Shown one piece after another: positions 21,158-30,312 of a stretch of 64,000 nucleotides of DNA. The translations under genes were made by a program, and so were the position numbers. How positions within the stretch are numbered: position 1 is the stretch's first letter; each line of letters starts with the position of its first letter. A model generated the notes under the pieces. That model saw nothing but the letters and a program-made list of their open reading frames with translations, was not told where the DNA came from and did not search any database. The stretch comes from Acidovorax carolinensis (GTDB lineage Bacteria; Pseudomonadota; Gammaproteobacteria; Burkholderiales; Burkholderiaceae_C): the NCBI RefSeq assembly GCF_002157145.1, contig NZ_CP021361.1, positions 1,178,001-1,242,000 on the forward strand, read 5' to 3'.

Positions 21158-21784
21158 TCAGACCGCGATGGACAGTTTTGCCAGCACCTGGGGCCCTGCA
21201 TTGCGATGGGCCCGCACAATGAGTGCTTCGCCCGACCGGGTGCTGTCGCTGGCCAGATCGGACTGCACGAACATGTGGGTGAACCACACCTCGAACTGGC
21301 CGCTGCGCGCCGACGCGGCTGCCAGTGCCTGGCGCAACTCGCGCAGGTGGGCCGCTCCCGTTGTCTCGGGGTAACCAAGGGGAGAGCCCAGTGCGGCCCA
21401 TACCTGCGGTGCACCAAAGGCCAGTGAGGCGCTGTCGATGCAGCGGCACCAGGGGCTGGAGAGCACTTTATGGGGTTGCAACTGCCGCTGCTGGAACCAT
21501 TCACCGATGCGCCGGGCCTGGGCCCGGCCTTCGTCGTTCAGGTTGCGCTGGGTGCTGCAGTCGCCAAGGCGAAAACCCGGCGGATCAAAAGTGCCGGGAG
21601 CGAGCGCGTGGCGGAATACGGCTACCACGCCACCGTGGCGCAGCAGTGTCTCGGCATCCGCGTCCTGTGCGGCCCAGGCCTGCAGTGCCATGAGTGCCAG
21701 GCCGCCGCCCAGCGCACCGGCCGCACCGGTGCCAAGCAGAGCGCGCCGGGTAACCAGGGCTTCAGTCCGCCGGCTGGAAGGCAT
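21158..21784 (-). CDS. Exported histidine phosphatase superfamily protein
   Basis: This 208-residue protein begins MPSSRRTEALVTRRALLGTG, a probable Tat-type signal followed by a hydrophobic stretch to about residue 40. The phosphatase fold shows VFRHALAPG in place of the canonical RHG loop and a distal SSPWCRC motif, followed by a late WFTHM segment. The alanine after the catalytic histidine is seen in several family members. The start overlaps the end of the metallo-hydrolase gene by 23 bp, so the two are co-transcribed. The substrate is unknown. Confidence 0.8.
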   Translation of the reverse strand: MPSSRRTEALVTRRALLGTGAAGALGGGLALMALQAWAAQDADAETLLRHGGVVAVFRHALAPGTFDPPGFRLGDCSTQRNLNDEGRAQARRIGEWFQQRQLQPHKVLSSPWCRCIDSASLAFGAPQVWAALGSPLGYPETTGAAHLRELRQALAAASARSGQFEVWFTHMFVQSDLASDSTRSGEALIVRAHRNAGPQVLAKLSIAV

Positions 21785-22730
21785 AGCCGTTGCCCGAAGC
21801 CGCCAAGCGGCCAAAGGCCGGGAACGGGAAGTGGAAACCGCCCAGCATGGCATTGCTGGCGGTGATGCGCTGGAACACCTCGCGGCGCACCTTGCGGGCG
21901 GCTTCGGCATCCATGTCAAAGGTCACGGCCCAGTCGGGGTTGCGCGCGAACAGGGCGGGCACATTGGTGAGGTCGGCCACGTAAAAGAAGTTCTGGCCCG
22001 CAGAGTGGAGCTCGAACAACGTGTGGCCGGGCGTGTGGCCATAGGCCGCCACCGACTGGATGCCCGGTGCGACTTCGGTGCCCGCGGCAAACTGCACCAG
22101 CGTGTCGGCGGGCATGGTGGCAAAGGTACGTCGCACGTTCTCGAATGCACCCTTCATGCCTGCGGGGGCAGCGGCCATGCGGGCGTCGTCCATCCAGAAG
22201 GCGTGCTCGGCGGCGGGCACCATCACCTTGGCCTTGGGGAACATGAGCTCTCCTGCCTTGTTGCGCAGGCCGTTGATGTGATCGCCATGGAAGTGGCTGA
22301 TCAGCACCGTGTCGATGTCGGCGGCCTGCAGGCCCGCTGCGCGCAGGTTCTCCAGCAGCTTGCCCGTGGTGGGGCCACCAAACTCGCCCAGGCCGGTGTC
22401 GATGAGGATCCTGCGCGCGCCCGCCACCACCAGGAAGGGTGTGTACGGCACATCGATGTAATCGGTGGGCAGGCCCTGGGACGCCAGCAGCGCACGCACT
22501 TCTGCCAGCGGCGCGTTCTTCACAAACTCTTCCCCCAGCGGGCGGCGCGTGATGCCGTCATTCAACGCAATCAGCTCCACATTGCCCAGCTTCATGCGGC
22601 TAAAGCCGGGGCGGGGCAGAGTGGGTGTTCCGAAGTTGGGCGCGTTCTGGGCCCATACGGGCACGAACGAGCCCGCTGCGTAAACGGTGGTGGCCAGGCT
22701 TGCGCCCAGGAAGTGGCGGCGTGACAGCAT
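21762..22730 (-). CDS. Tat-exported metallo-beta-lactamase-fold hydrolase
   Basis: This 322-residue protein has a twin-arginine signal (SRRHFLGAS, cleavage near VWAQ) and the zinc motif HFHGDH at 146-151. A distal GHTPGHT and VADLTN supply further ligands. The fold matches periplasmic lactonase/arylsulfatase-like MBL hydrolases, but the substrate cannot be read from sequence. It precedes the histidine phosphatase gene in the same transcript. Confidence 0.85.
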   Translation of the reverse strand: MLSRRHFLGASLATTVYAAGSFVPVWAQNAPNFGTPTLPRPGFSRMKLGNVELIALNDGITRRPLGEEFVKNAPLAEVRALLASQGLPTDYIDVPYTPFLVVAGARRILIDTGLGEFGGPTTGKLLENLRAAGLQAADIDTVLISHFHGDHINGLRNKAGELMFPKAKVMVPAAEHAFWMDDARMAAAPAGMKGAFENVRRTFATMPADTLVQFAAGTEVAPGIQSVAAYGHTPGHTLFELHSAGQNFFYVADLTNVPALFARNPDWAVTFDMDAEAARKVRREVFQRITASNAMLGGFHFPFPAFGRLAASGNGYAFQPAD

Positions 22731-22867
22731 GAGACTCTCCAGTTTTGTGTTGAACCAAGGAGTCGCGACTGTAGCGCCAAGCGCATGACGGGTGCAGCCC
22801 CACGCATTAACCTGTTTGCAACGTGGGGCTTTGTGCGAGTAACGGGGGTTAACCCGATGCGACCTGC

Positions 22868-23235
22868 TTATTCAATGCCAAAGGCTTCGCGCAGTGCCGC
22901 ACAGAAATCGGCGTTGCCGCTGATCGTCAGGGTCATGGTGGTTCGTGGTGGTGCGGGGCTGCCCGCCACGCTGCGGAGTTGTCCCGCGGTTTTATCAAAT
23001 TCGAGCACCAGTGGCGTGCTGACCTCCTGCACGCCCCGCAGGTCGTACTGCCATGCACCACCTTCTTCCGAGGGGCCGCAGGCATCGGGCCAGTGCTGGT
23101 GCGCCCATGCGAGCACGGCGCTTATTTCTGCCTGCAAGGGGGAACCTGCGCTGGCGCAACGCTCGCCATGGCATCAAAGGTGCCTGTGCCTTCGGCGTCT
23201 TCACTGAAATCGAAATCAAGGTAGCGCAGGGGCAT
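22868..23235 (-). CDS. Conserved hypothetical protein, frameshifted as sequenced
   Basis: Two overlapping pieces make one plausible 122-residue protein: an N-terminal piece starting at ATG 23235 (MPLRYLDFDFSEDAEGTG) and a C-terminal piece ending AALREAFGIE. The join needs one extra base in the G-run 23138-23142 (a C-run on the coding strand). The repaired product is acidic, soluble and has a WAHQHWPDACGPSEEGG centre. I recognise no domain. The neighbours (ABC ATPase divergent, metallo-hydrolase downstream) give no functional clue. Confidence 0.6.
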
Positions 23236-23351
23236 GGCGGTAAAAGGGCAGCGGGGTGTTGCGGGATTGTCGTGGAGCGTGGCAGGGTTTTTAGAATGCC
23301 AGCATTTGCCGACCCCGTTGCGGCGCTTACCGGGCGTTATCGCCGAACTTC

Positions 23352-23983
23352 ATGACCCACCCATCGCCTGACCTGCAGGTGCACGGCCTGTCTTTTGGCT
23401 ACCCGCAATGCGCAGTGTTGGACAATTTTCACGCCACCTTGTCTGCGGGGCTGACGCTGGTGCGCGGGGACGAAAGCTGTGGCAAGACCACGCTGCTGCG
23501 GCTGCTGGCCGGTGAACTGGCGCCGCAGGCGGGCCGGTTGGTGCTGGCGGGGCTGGACGCGCGGACGGACCCCGATGCGTATCGGGCGCGGGTGTTCTGG
23601 GCCGACCCGCGCTCGGATGCGCTCAACGATCTGACGCCGCGCGGCTGGTTCACCGGTTTGTCGCAGCAGCACGGCGCCTGGGACGCGGCGGCACTTCAGG
23701 CGCACCTCGCCGGGTTTTTGCTGCAAACCCATCTGGACAAGCCGCTGCATGCGCTGTCCGCAGGCAGCCGGCGCAAGGTTCTGATGGCAGGGCGTTGGCC
23801 TCTGGAGCGCCGCTTACGCTCATTGATGAGCCCGTTGCGGGGCTGGACAAGTCGTCCGTGGCGTACCTGGCACGGGCGCTGGCCCATCACGGCACCCAGC
23901 CTGGTCGCATGGTTGTGGTGGCCCACTACGAAGCGCTGGCAGGTGTGCCGTGGGATCAGGTGGTGGATTTGCCCGGCGTGTGA
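23352..23983 (+). CDS. Orphan ABC-type ATPase, frameshifted as sequenced
   Basis: This small ATP-binding protein is 210 residues after repair. Walker A is GDESCGKTT, the signature region is degenerate (LSAGSRRKV) and Walker B (LTLIDEP) is in the second frame. One extra G in the run 23790-23792 joins LMAG to ALASGAPLTLIDEPVAG. No permease is adjacent. The compact size resembles CcmA-like or house-cleaning ATPases. The degenerate signature leaves activity uncertain. Confidence 0.7.
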
Positions 23984-24042
23984 CGCTGCCGCTCTGCCCC
24001 GGTAGACTGGCGCTTTCCTCGTTTCGTCCCACAGGATCTGCA

Positions 24043-24675
24043 ATGGACGCTCTCTTATTTGTGCCCGTGGCTGTGGCCATTTCGCTGACGCCCGGCCCGA
24101 ACAATTTCTGCGGGCTGAACAACGGCATCCGTGCGGGTGTGGGCGCGGCGCTGATTGCCACCCTCGGACGCGTGGCCACCTTTGCCATTTTTCTCGTGGT
24201 GTCAGCGGTGGGACTGGGTGCCATGCTGCTGGCGTCCGAAGCGGCTTTCACGGTGGTGAAATGGGCAGGTGCCCTTTACCTCTTCTGGCTGGGCTGGCGG
24301 GCCTGGCGAAGCCGCGCGTTCAGCGGGCTGAGCATGGTGGAGGGCGAGGGCGCTTGGGTGGCTGGATCGTCTGTCAATCTGCGCGCCATGATCGCGCAGG
24401 AATTTCTGCTGGGCATCACCAACCCCAAGGCCATCATCCTGTTTGCCGCGATCTTTCCGCAATTCATCGACCCGGGCCAGCCTGCCGCACGGCAGTTTCT
24501 GGTGCTGGGCTCGATCTATCTGGCGGGCGAGTTTGTGTCGACCGCCGTTTATGCCACTGGCGGCAGGCAGATTCGCCGATTCATCCGCACCTCGCGTGGG
24601 GTGGTGCGCCTGAACAAGGCCACGGGCGGTTTTTTCATGGGGGCGGGCGGCCTGTTGCTGGCCACCAACCGCTGA
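24043..24675 (+). CDS. LysE/RhtB-family amino acid exporter
   Basis: This 210-residue inner-membrane exporter has six hydrophobic segments. LysE-family signs are the N-terminal SLTPGPNNF motif, GITNPKAIILFAAIFPQF in the middle, and a final hydrophobic helix ending LLLATNR. It is likely to export amino acids or analogues by proton antiport. The start is at ATG 24043. It stands alone between the orphan ATPase and the efflux operon. Confidence 0.9.
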   Translation: MDALLFVPVAVAISLTPGPNNFCGLNNGIRAGVGAALIATLGRVATFAIFLVVSAVGLGAMLLASEAAFTVVKWAGALYLFWLGWRAWRSRAFSGLSMVEGEGAWVAGSSVNLRAMIAQEFLLGITNPKAIILFAAIFPQFIDPGQPAARQFLVLGSIYLAGEFVSTAVYATGGRQIRRFIRTSRGVVRLNKATGGFFMGAGGLLLATNR

Positions 24676-24786
24676 AATCGCGGGCACGTTCTAAAGCCCG
24701 GCCACGGCGGCCGTCCATTGCCAGATGCAACCGGGGCGTGACGGTGGGTGGCTACCATTGCCCGACTTCACTTTGCCGCGCTTTCC

Positions 24787-26207
24787 ATGCTACCCCACCG
24801 TTTTTCCTGCCCCCCGTTGCGGTCCAACCTGCGCCAGAGCGGGCGTGCGTGGTGGTGGGGGTTGCTGGTGGTGTTGGCGCTCGCAGCGGTCGGGGGCTGG
24901 TGGTGGACGCAGCGCCAGGCGGGCTCGGAGGGCGCTGCGGCACCCGTGGGCGTAACAGCGCCGGGCACGCGCGCGCCGGGGCGTTTCAGCGCCGGCGGCA
25001 GGTGCAGCCGGTGTCGGTGGGCCTGGTGCGGCGCCAGGATGTGCGCGTGATGGTCCAGGCCATCGGCACCATGAACGCGCGTGCCACGGCGGTGGTGCGG
25101 GCCAAGGTCAGCGGCGAGCTGACGGCGCTGCATTTCAAGGAAGGCCAACAGGTCAAGGCAGGCCAGCTGCTGGCCGAGATCGATGCGCGCAGCTACCAGG
25201 CCGCGCTGAGCCAGGTGCAGGGCAATCTGCAGCGCGACCAGGCGTTGCTGAAAAACGCGCAACTCGATCTGCAGCGCTACAAAGACCTGCTGGCACAGGA
25301 TTCGATAGCGACCCAGCAGGTGGATACGCAGGCAGCGCTGGTACGCCAGCTCGAAGGCACCGTGGCCGCCGGCCAGGCGCAGGTGGACGCCGCCCGCCTG
25401 CAGCTGGGCTACACGCGCATCACGGCGCCCATTGCCGGGCGCCTGGGCCTGCGCCAGGCCGACCGGGGCAATGTGGTCGGCCCCGCCGATGGGAACGGCA
25501 TCGTCACCATCAACCTCGTCCAGCCCATCGACGCGGCGTTTTCAGTGCCCGAGGCGTATCTGGCGCAAATCAGCCAGCGCCTGGCCGACGGTGCCGAGCT
25601 GCCCGTCGAGCTGTGGGACCGCGAGCAAAAGCACCGTTTGGCGCGCGGGCGCCTGGGCGCGCTCGACAATGCCATCGACCCGACCACCGGCACCATCAAG
25701 GTCAAGGCCGCGTTTGCCAATGAGGACGGCGGGCTGTTCCCCAACCAGTTTGTCAACGTGCGGCTGCAGCTCAACCGGTTGCCAAACGCGCTCACCGTGC
25801 CCGGCACGGCGGTGCAGAACAACTACGTCTATCTGGTGCAGCCCGATGGCACCGTGACGCAGCGGCGCATCCGTGTGGGCGCGGCCGACGGCGACCGGGT
25901 CAGCGTGGAGGGCGACCTCAAAGACGGCGACCAGGTCGTGACCGACGGCCTCGACCGCCTGCGCGAAGGCGCCAAGGTGGCGGTGATTGATGCCGGAGCG
26001 GCCACCCGTGCCGACGAGGCCGCGCAAGACGCCGGTGCGCGGCGCGCGGCCCTTATGCGCAGCCTCACCCAGCCCGAGCGCGACAAGCTGGCCACCATGG
26101 CGCCCGACGAGCGCCGTGCCTTCCTGCGCGCTCGCCGCACGCAGCAGGCCGACGGGGCCGCTGCGCCGGCATCGGCCGCTGCCTCTGCCGCGGTCGATGC
26201 GCGCTGA
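24787..26207 (+). CDS. mdtA: RND efflux membrane-fusion protein (MdtA-like), frameshifted as sequenced
   Basis: This is the periplasmic adaptor of a tripartite multidrug efflux pump, 473 residues when repaired. It has an N-terminal anchor (WWWGLLVVLALAAVGGWWW), a lipoyl half-motif with KEGQQVKAGQLLAEID, coiled-coil hairpin helices and a C-terminal barrel (VSVEGDLKDGDQVVTDGL). The start frame and main frame differ. Adding one G to the run 24978-24981 joins TRAPG to AFQRRRQVQPVSVG. The start is ATG 24787; an in-frame GTG at 24748 is possible. The low-complexity Ala-rich tail is unusual for MdtA. Confidence 0.85.
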
Positions 26208-26240
26208 AACCATGCACCGCGCCGTGCGGCCCCTGCTGCC

Positions 26241-29200
26241 ATGAATCTGTCGCGCATCTTCATCCTGCGCCCCATCGCCACGTCGCTGCTGATGGTGGCG
26301 CTGCTGATATCCGGCGTGCTGGCCTACCGGCTTCTGCCCATCTCGGCCCTGCCCGAGGTGGATTACCCGACCATCCAGGTCACCACGCTGTACCCCGGCG
26401 CCAGCCCCGATGTGATGACATCGAATGTCACCGCGCCGCTGGAGCGCCAGCTGGGCCAGATGCCGGGCCTGGCGCAGATGTCGTCCACCAGCTCGGGCGG
26501 GGCCTCGGTCATCACGCTGCGCTTTGCGCTCGACATGGCGATGGACGTGGCCGAGCAGCAGGTGCAGGCCGCCATCAACGCGGGCAGCAACCTGCTGCCG
26601 GGCGACCTGCCCATGCCGCCGATCTACAGCAAGGTCAACCCGGCGGACGCGCCCATCCTCACGCTGGCCATCACGTCGCCCTCGTTGCCGGTGATCCGCC
26701 TCAATGATCTGGTGGAGAACCGACTGGCGCCCAAGCTCTCGCAAGTTACCGGCGTGGGGCTGGTGGCGATTGCGGGCGGGCGCCGGCCAGCGGTGCGCAT
26801 CCAGGCCAATCCCACGGCACTGGCCAGCCTGGGCCTGACGCTGGAGGATGTGCGCACCGTCATCGCGGCCGCCAACGTCAAGCAGGCCAAGGGCGGCTTT
26901 GACGGGCCCGCGCGGGCTTCCACCATTGATGCCAACGACCAGCTGCAGTCCGCACAGGAATACCGCGACCTGATCCTGGCCTTCAAGAACGGCAACCCCA
27001 TCCGACTGCGCGATGTGGCGCAGACGGTGGACGATGCCGAGAACACCCGCCTGGCCGCCTGGGCGGGCACGCCCGAAACAGGGTCCAGGGCCGGCGTCAT
27101 CCTCAACATCCGCCGCCAGCCTGGCGCCAACGTCATCGAGACGGTGGACCGCATCAAGGCCCTGCTCCCGCAGCTGCAAAGCACGCTGCCCGCATCGCTG
27201 GATGTGCAGGTGCTGACCGACCGCACCACCACCATCCGCGCTTCGGTCAAGGACATGCAGGTCGAACTGGCGCTGGCCATCGGCCTGGTGGTGGCCGTGA
27301 TCTTTGTTTTTTTGCGCAGCGCCTCGGCCACGCTCATCCCCAGCGTGGCGGTGCCGCTGTCGCTGGTGGGTACCCTGGGGGTGATGTATCTGGCGGGCTT
27401 TTCCATCAACAACCTCACGCTGATGGCGCTGACCATTTCCACCGGTTTTGTGGTCGATGACGCGATTGTCATGATCGAAAACATCGCCCGCCATGTGGAA
27501 CAGGGTGAGCTACCCTTGCAGGCTGCGCTCAAGGGCGCAAGGCAGATCGGGTTCACCATCATCTCGCTCACCATTTCGCTGATTGCGGTGCTGATTCCGC
27601 TGTTGTTCATGGGCGATGTGGTGGGCAGGTTGTTCCACGAGTTCGCCATCACCATGGCGGTGGCCATCTTGCTGTCGGCGGTGGTGTCGCTCACGCTCAC
27701 GCCCATGCTGTGCGCCCGCCTGCTGCGCCACACACCCGAAGAAAGCCACGGACGCATTTACCAGGCCACGGGCCGGTTTTTTGACCACACCATCGCGCAC
27801 TATGGCCGGGCGCTGCAGTGGGTGCTCAACCGCCGGGGCATGACCTGGCTGGTGTTTGCGGCCACGCTGGGGCTGACGGTGCTGCTCTATGTGCTGGTGC
27901 CCAAGGGATTTTTCCCGGTGCAGGACACGGGCACGCTGCAGGCCACCACCGAGGCCGACCAGTCCATCTCGTTTGCCGCCATGGCCGAGCGCCAGCAGCA
28001 GCTGGCCGAGCGCATCCTGAAAGACCCGGCGGTGAAAAGCGTGTCCTCGTTCATCGGGGTCGATGGGGCCAACACCACGCTCAACACCGGCCGCCTGCTC
28101 ATCGACTTGAAGTCCCACGCCGAACGCGACCGCGCCCCCGTTGTGCTGCGTCGCTTGGCGGAATCGACCCAGGACATTGCGGGCATCCTTCTGTATGCCC
28201 AGCCGGTGCAGGACCTCACCATCGAAGACCGCGTGGCGCGCACGCTATACCAGCTGCTGGTTTCTTCGCCCGACATGGCCCAGCTGCAGACCAGCACCGC
28301 CGATCTGGTGCAGCGCATGCGCGCCCTGCCGCAGCTGGCCGACGTGGCGAGCGACCTGCAAAGCCAGGGCCTGCAGGCCTTTGTGCAGATCGACCGCGCC
28401 CAGGCCAGCCGCCTGGGCGTGACGGTGGCGGGCATCGACACCGCGCTGTACAACGCCTTTGGCCAGCGGCTGATTTCCACCATCTTCACGCAGTCGAACC
28501 AGTACCGCGTGGTGCTGGAAGTGGCGCCCCCGTTCAAGCTGGGCCCGCAGGCATTGAATGCCATCTACGTCACGTCGAGCACGGGCAAACCGGTGGCGCT
28601 GTCGTCGGTGGCGCGCATCGAAGAGCGCAGCATGCCCCTGGCCGTGAACCATGTGGGCCAGCTGCCCGCAGCCACCATTTCGTTCAACACCGCGCCCGGT
28701 GTTTCGCTGGGCGACGCGGTCAAGGCCATCCAGGCCGAACAGGCGACGGCGCGCGCGGCGGGCTTGATGCCGCTGTCGGTGGACAGCAGCTTCCAGGGCG
28801 CGGCGCTGGCGTTTCAGGCCTCGCTGTCGAACACGCTGCTGCTCATCCTGGCGGCGGTGGCCACCATGTACATCGTGCTCGGCGTGCTGTACGAGAGCAC
28901 CATCCACCCAGTCACCATCCTGTCCACGCTGCCGTCGGCCGGGGTGGGGGCGCTGCTGGCGCTGTGGCTGGCGGGGCTGGATGTGGACATCGTGGCGGTG
29001 ATCGGGATCGTGCTGCTGATCGGCATCGTCAAGAAGAACGCAATCATGATGATCGACTTCGCGCTGGAAGCGCAGCGCGACCAGGGGCTGCCGGCGCGGG
29101 AGGCCATCTTTCAGGCTTGCCTGCTGCGCTTTCGACCGATTTTGATGACCACGATGGCGGCTTTGCTGGGGGCGTTGCCGTTGATGCTGGGCACGGGGGT

Positions 29201-29348
29201 GGGCAGTGAGTTGCGGCAGCCGCTGGGGGTGACGATGGTGGGGGGGCTGATCGTGAGCCAGTTGCTGACGCTGTTTACCACGCCGGTGATTTACCTGACG
29301 TTTGAGGGGTGGGCGCAGCGGTGGCGGGCTCGGCGGGGGGCTGTGTGA
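26241..29348 (+). CDS. mdtB: RND multidrug efflux pump subunit (MdtB-like)
   Basis: This 1035-residue inner-membrane proton-drug antiporter follows the usual two-fold RND layout: TM1, a large periplasmic loop, TM2-6, a second loop and TM8-12. The proton-relay pair lies in TM4 ([14 protein letters not shown]). The C-terminal [14 protein letters not shown] segment is typical. MdtB and MdtC form a heterotrimer in E. coli and this gene is paired with mdtC downstream. It starts 33 bp after mdtA. Base usage becomes G-run-rich near the 3' end, just before the palindromic element. Confidence 0.93.
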   Translation: MNLSRIFILRPIATSLLMVALLISGVLAYRLLPISALPEVDYPTIQVTTLYPGASPDVMTSNVTAPLERQLGQMPGLAQMSSTSSGGASVITLRFALDMAMDVAEQQVQAAINAGSNLLPGDLPMPPIYSKVNPADAPILTLAITSPSLPVIRLNDLVENRLAPKLSQVTGVGLVAIAGGRRPAVRIQANPTALASLGLTLEDVRTVIAAANVKQAKGGFDGPARASTIDANDQLQSAQEYRDLILAFKNGNPIRLRDVAQTVDDAENTRLAAWAGTPETGSRAGVILNIRRQPGANVIETVDRIKALLPQLQSTLPASLDVQVLTDRTTTIRASVKDMQVELALAIGLVVAVIFVFLRSASATLIPSVAVPLSLVGTLGVMYLAGFSINNLTLMALTISTGFVVDDAIVMIENIARHVEQGELPLQAALKGARQIGFTIISLTISLIAVLIPLLFMGDVVGRLFHEFAITMAVAILLSAVVSLTLTPMLCARLLRHTPEESHGRIYQATGRFFDHTIAHYGRALQWVLNRRGMTWLVFAATLGLTVLLYVLVPKGFFPVQDTGTLQATTEADQSISFAAMAERQQQLAERILKDPAVKSVSSFIGVDGANTTLNTGRLLIDLKSHAERDRAPVVLRRLAESTQDIAGILLYAQPVQDLTIEDRVARTLYQLLVSSPDMAQLQTSTADLVQRMRALPQLADVASDLQSQGLQAFVQIDRAQASRLGVTVAGIDTALYNAFGQRLISTIFTQSNQYRVVLEVAPPFKLGPQALNAIYVTSSTGKPVALSSVARIEERSMPLAVNHVGQLPAATISFNTAPGVSLGDAVKAIQAEQATARAAGLMPLSVDSSFQGAALAFQASLSNTLLLILAAVATMYIVLGVLYESTIHPVTILSTLPSAGVGALLALWLAGLDVDIVAVIGIVLLIGIVKKNAIMMIDFALEAQRDQGLPAREAIFQACLLRFRPILMTTMAALLGALPLMLGTGVGSELRQPLGVTMVGGLIVSQLLTLFTTPVIYLTFEGWAQRWRARRGAV

Positions 29349-29356
29349 TGAATGCT

Positions 29357-29415
29357 CCTGTTTTTGTAGCTGGTTGCGTTTTTTGCTCGGGCGTTAGGGG
29401 CTTATTTGGCTATAT
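29357..29415. repeat. Degenerate dispersed repeat left of the palindromic element
   Basis: TTTTTGTAGCTGGTTGCG, GGGCGTTAGGGGC and an ending GGCTATA match the outer boxes of the repeat, but the inner arms are decayed. It begins just after the mdtB stop. Confidence 0.5.
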
Positions 29416-29434
29416 GCCCCTGCTGAGGCTGTCT

Positions 29435-30094
29435 GCCGGGATGTGCCCCCGGCGGGGCACCTTCTTTTCTTGCGTCGCCAAGAAAAGAAGGCAAAAGAAG
29501 GCGACCCTGCTGTCTGCGACCCCTTCGCTTCGCTGCGGGGCAACCTGGGGTGCTCGTGCGCGGGGTGCGCCGTGGAACTCGCTACGCGCTGGCGCGCTGC
29601 GCTCGGACAACCACGGCGAGTCAGATGACGATGCGGGTGTGTCCTGCGGCACACCCGCCACCCCGCGCCCTGCGCGCCCCAGGCGCATCCAGAAGGGGTT
29701 GGGGGCAAACAGCCGCACGGGCCATCGCTTTGCTCGGCCCCATTTCGCGGGCGCAAGCGCTTCGCGCTGCGCAGGCGCGGCCGAGCGAAGCGATGGCCCG
29801 TATGGCTGTTTGGATGTTCGGCTGTCCAACTCCTGCTGGCTGCGCCTGCGGCGCGGCGGTTGCGGGGTGGGCATGGGCGTCGAAGCGCCCATGCTTCGTC
29901 AACTGACTCGCCGCGGTTGTCCGATTGGAGCGCCGCAGGCGCGGAGTGAGTTCTGCGGCGCACCCCGCAACCGCCCCGACGCAGGTTTGCCCCTTCGCAC
30001 AGCGAAGGGGTCGCAGACTGGGGGTCGCCTTCTTTTGCCTTCTTTTCTTGGCGACGCAAGAAAAGAAGGTGCGCCGCCGGGCGCACATCCCGGC
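29435..30094. repeat. Giant imperfect palindrome of about 660 bp between mdtB and mdtC
   Basis: The left arm (from GCCGGGATGTGC at 29435) and the reverse complement of the right arm (ending at 30094) align along nearly their whole length of about 325 bp. The centre is near 29760-29765 (GCGCAAGCGCTTCGCGC). The outer 70 bp, containing TTCTTTTCTTGCGTCGCCAAG, are almost identical, and so are the innermost 80 bp. Intermediate stretches carry substitutions and small indels. Open frames run across it, but they reflect the symmetric GC-rich composition and match no family. No transposase is present, so it is a non-autonomous or structural element. Its RNA would fold into a very long hairpin inside the mdtB-mdtC transcript. 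Confidence 0.85.
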
Positions 30095-30136
30095 ACCCGC
30101 CCTCCAACTGAGCACACCGCTCGATCGGGTCCCTGG

Positions 30137-30203
30137 CTTCGACAGGCTCAGCCCGAACGGGTTGGGGTGGTGCCCCGCCTTCGACCAGTTCAGCCCGAAC
30201 GGG
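30137..30203. repeat. Two tandem copies of a short CTTCGACAGGCTCAGCCCGAACGG-type repeat
   Basis: The first copy at 30137-30161 reads CTTCGACAGGCTCAGCC then CGAACGG. The second at 30178-30203 differs by CAGTTC in place of AGGCTC. I recall this short motif as widely dispersed in several proteobacterial genomes. It sits directly right of the giant palindrome. Confidence 0.65.
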
Positions 30204-30232
30204 TGGTTGGCCAACAAAACATCCCTGCGCAA

Positions 30233-30290
30233 ACTATCAATTTCATAGCTTCTAGCGCTTATCCCATAAGCGCTAGAGCAAAAAAATACC
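30233..30290. repeat. Dispersed palindromic repeat upstream of mdtC
   Basis: AGCGCTT and AAGCGCT arms with a 7-base spacer (ATCCCAT) are flanked by CTATCAATTTCATAGCTTCT and AGAGCAAAAAAATAC. This is one of the least decayed copies, ending about 20 bp before the mdtC start. Confidence 0.85.
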
Positions 30291-30312
30291 AGAAACCCAA
30301 GAGGCCCACCCC

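Noticed and set aside
23352-24005. ABC ATPase as a real pseudogene
   Set aside because: A single base in a G-run restores the whole Walker B half, as at six other sites in this window, so sequence error is the simpler explanation.
25542-27494. Long minus-strand open frame opposite mdtA and mdtB
   Set aside because: The composition (Gln, Arg, His, Gly) is typical of antisense reading of GC-rich genes, and it spans two real genes.
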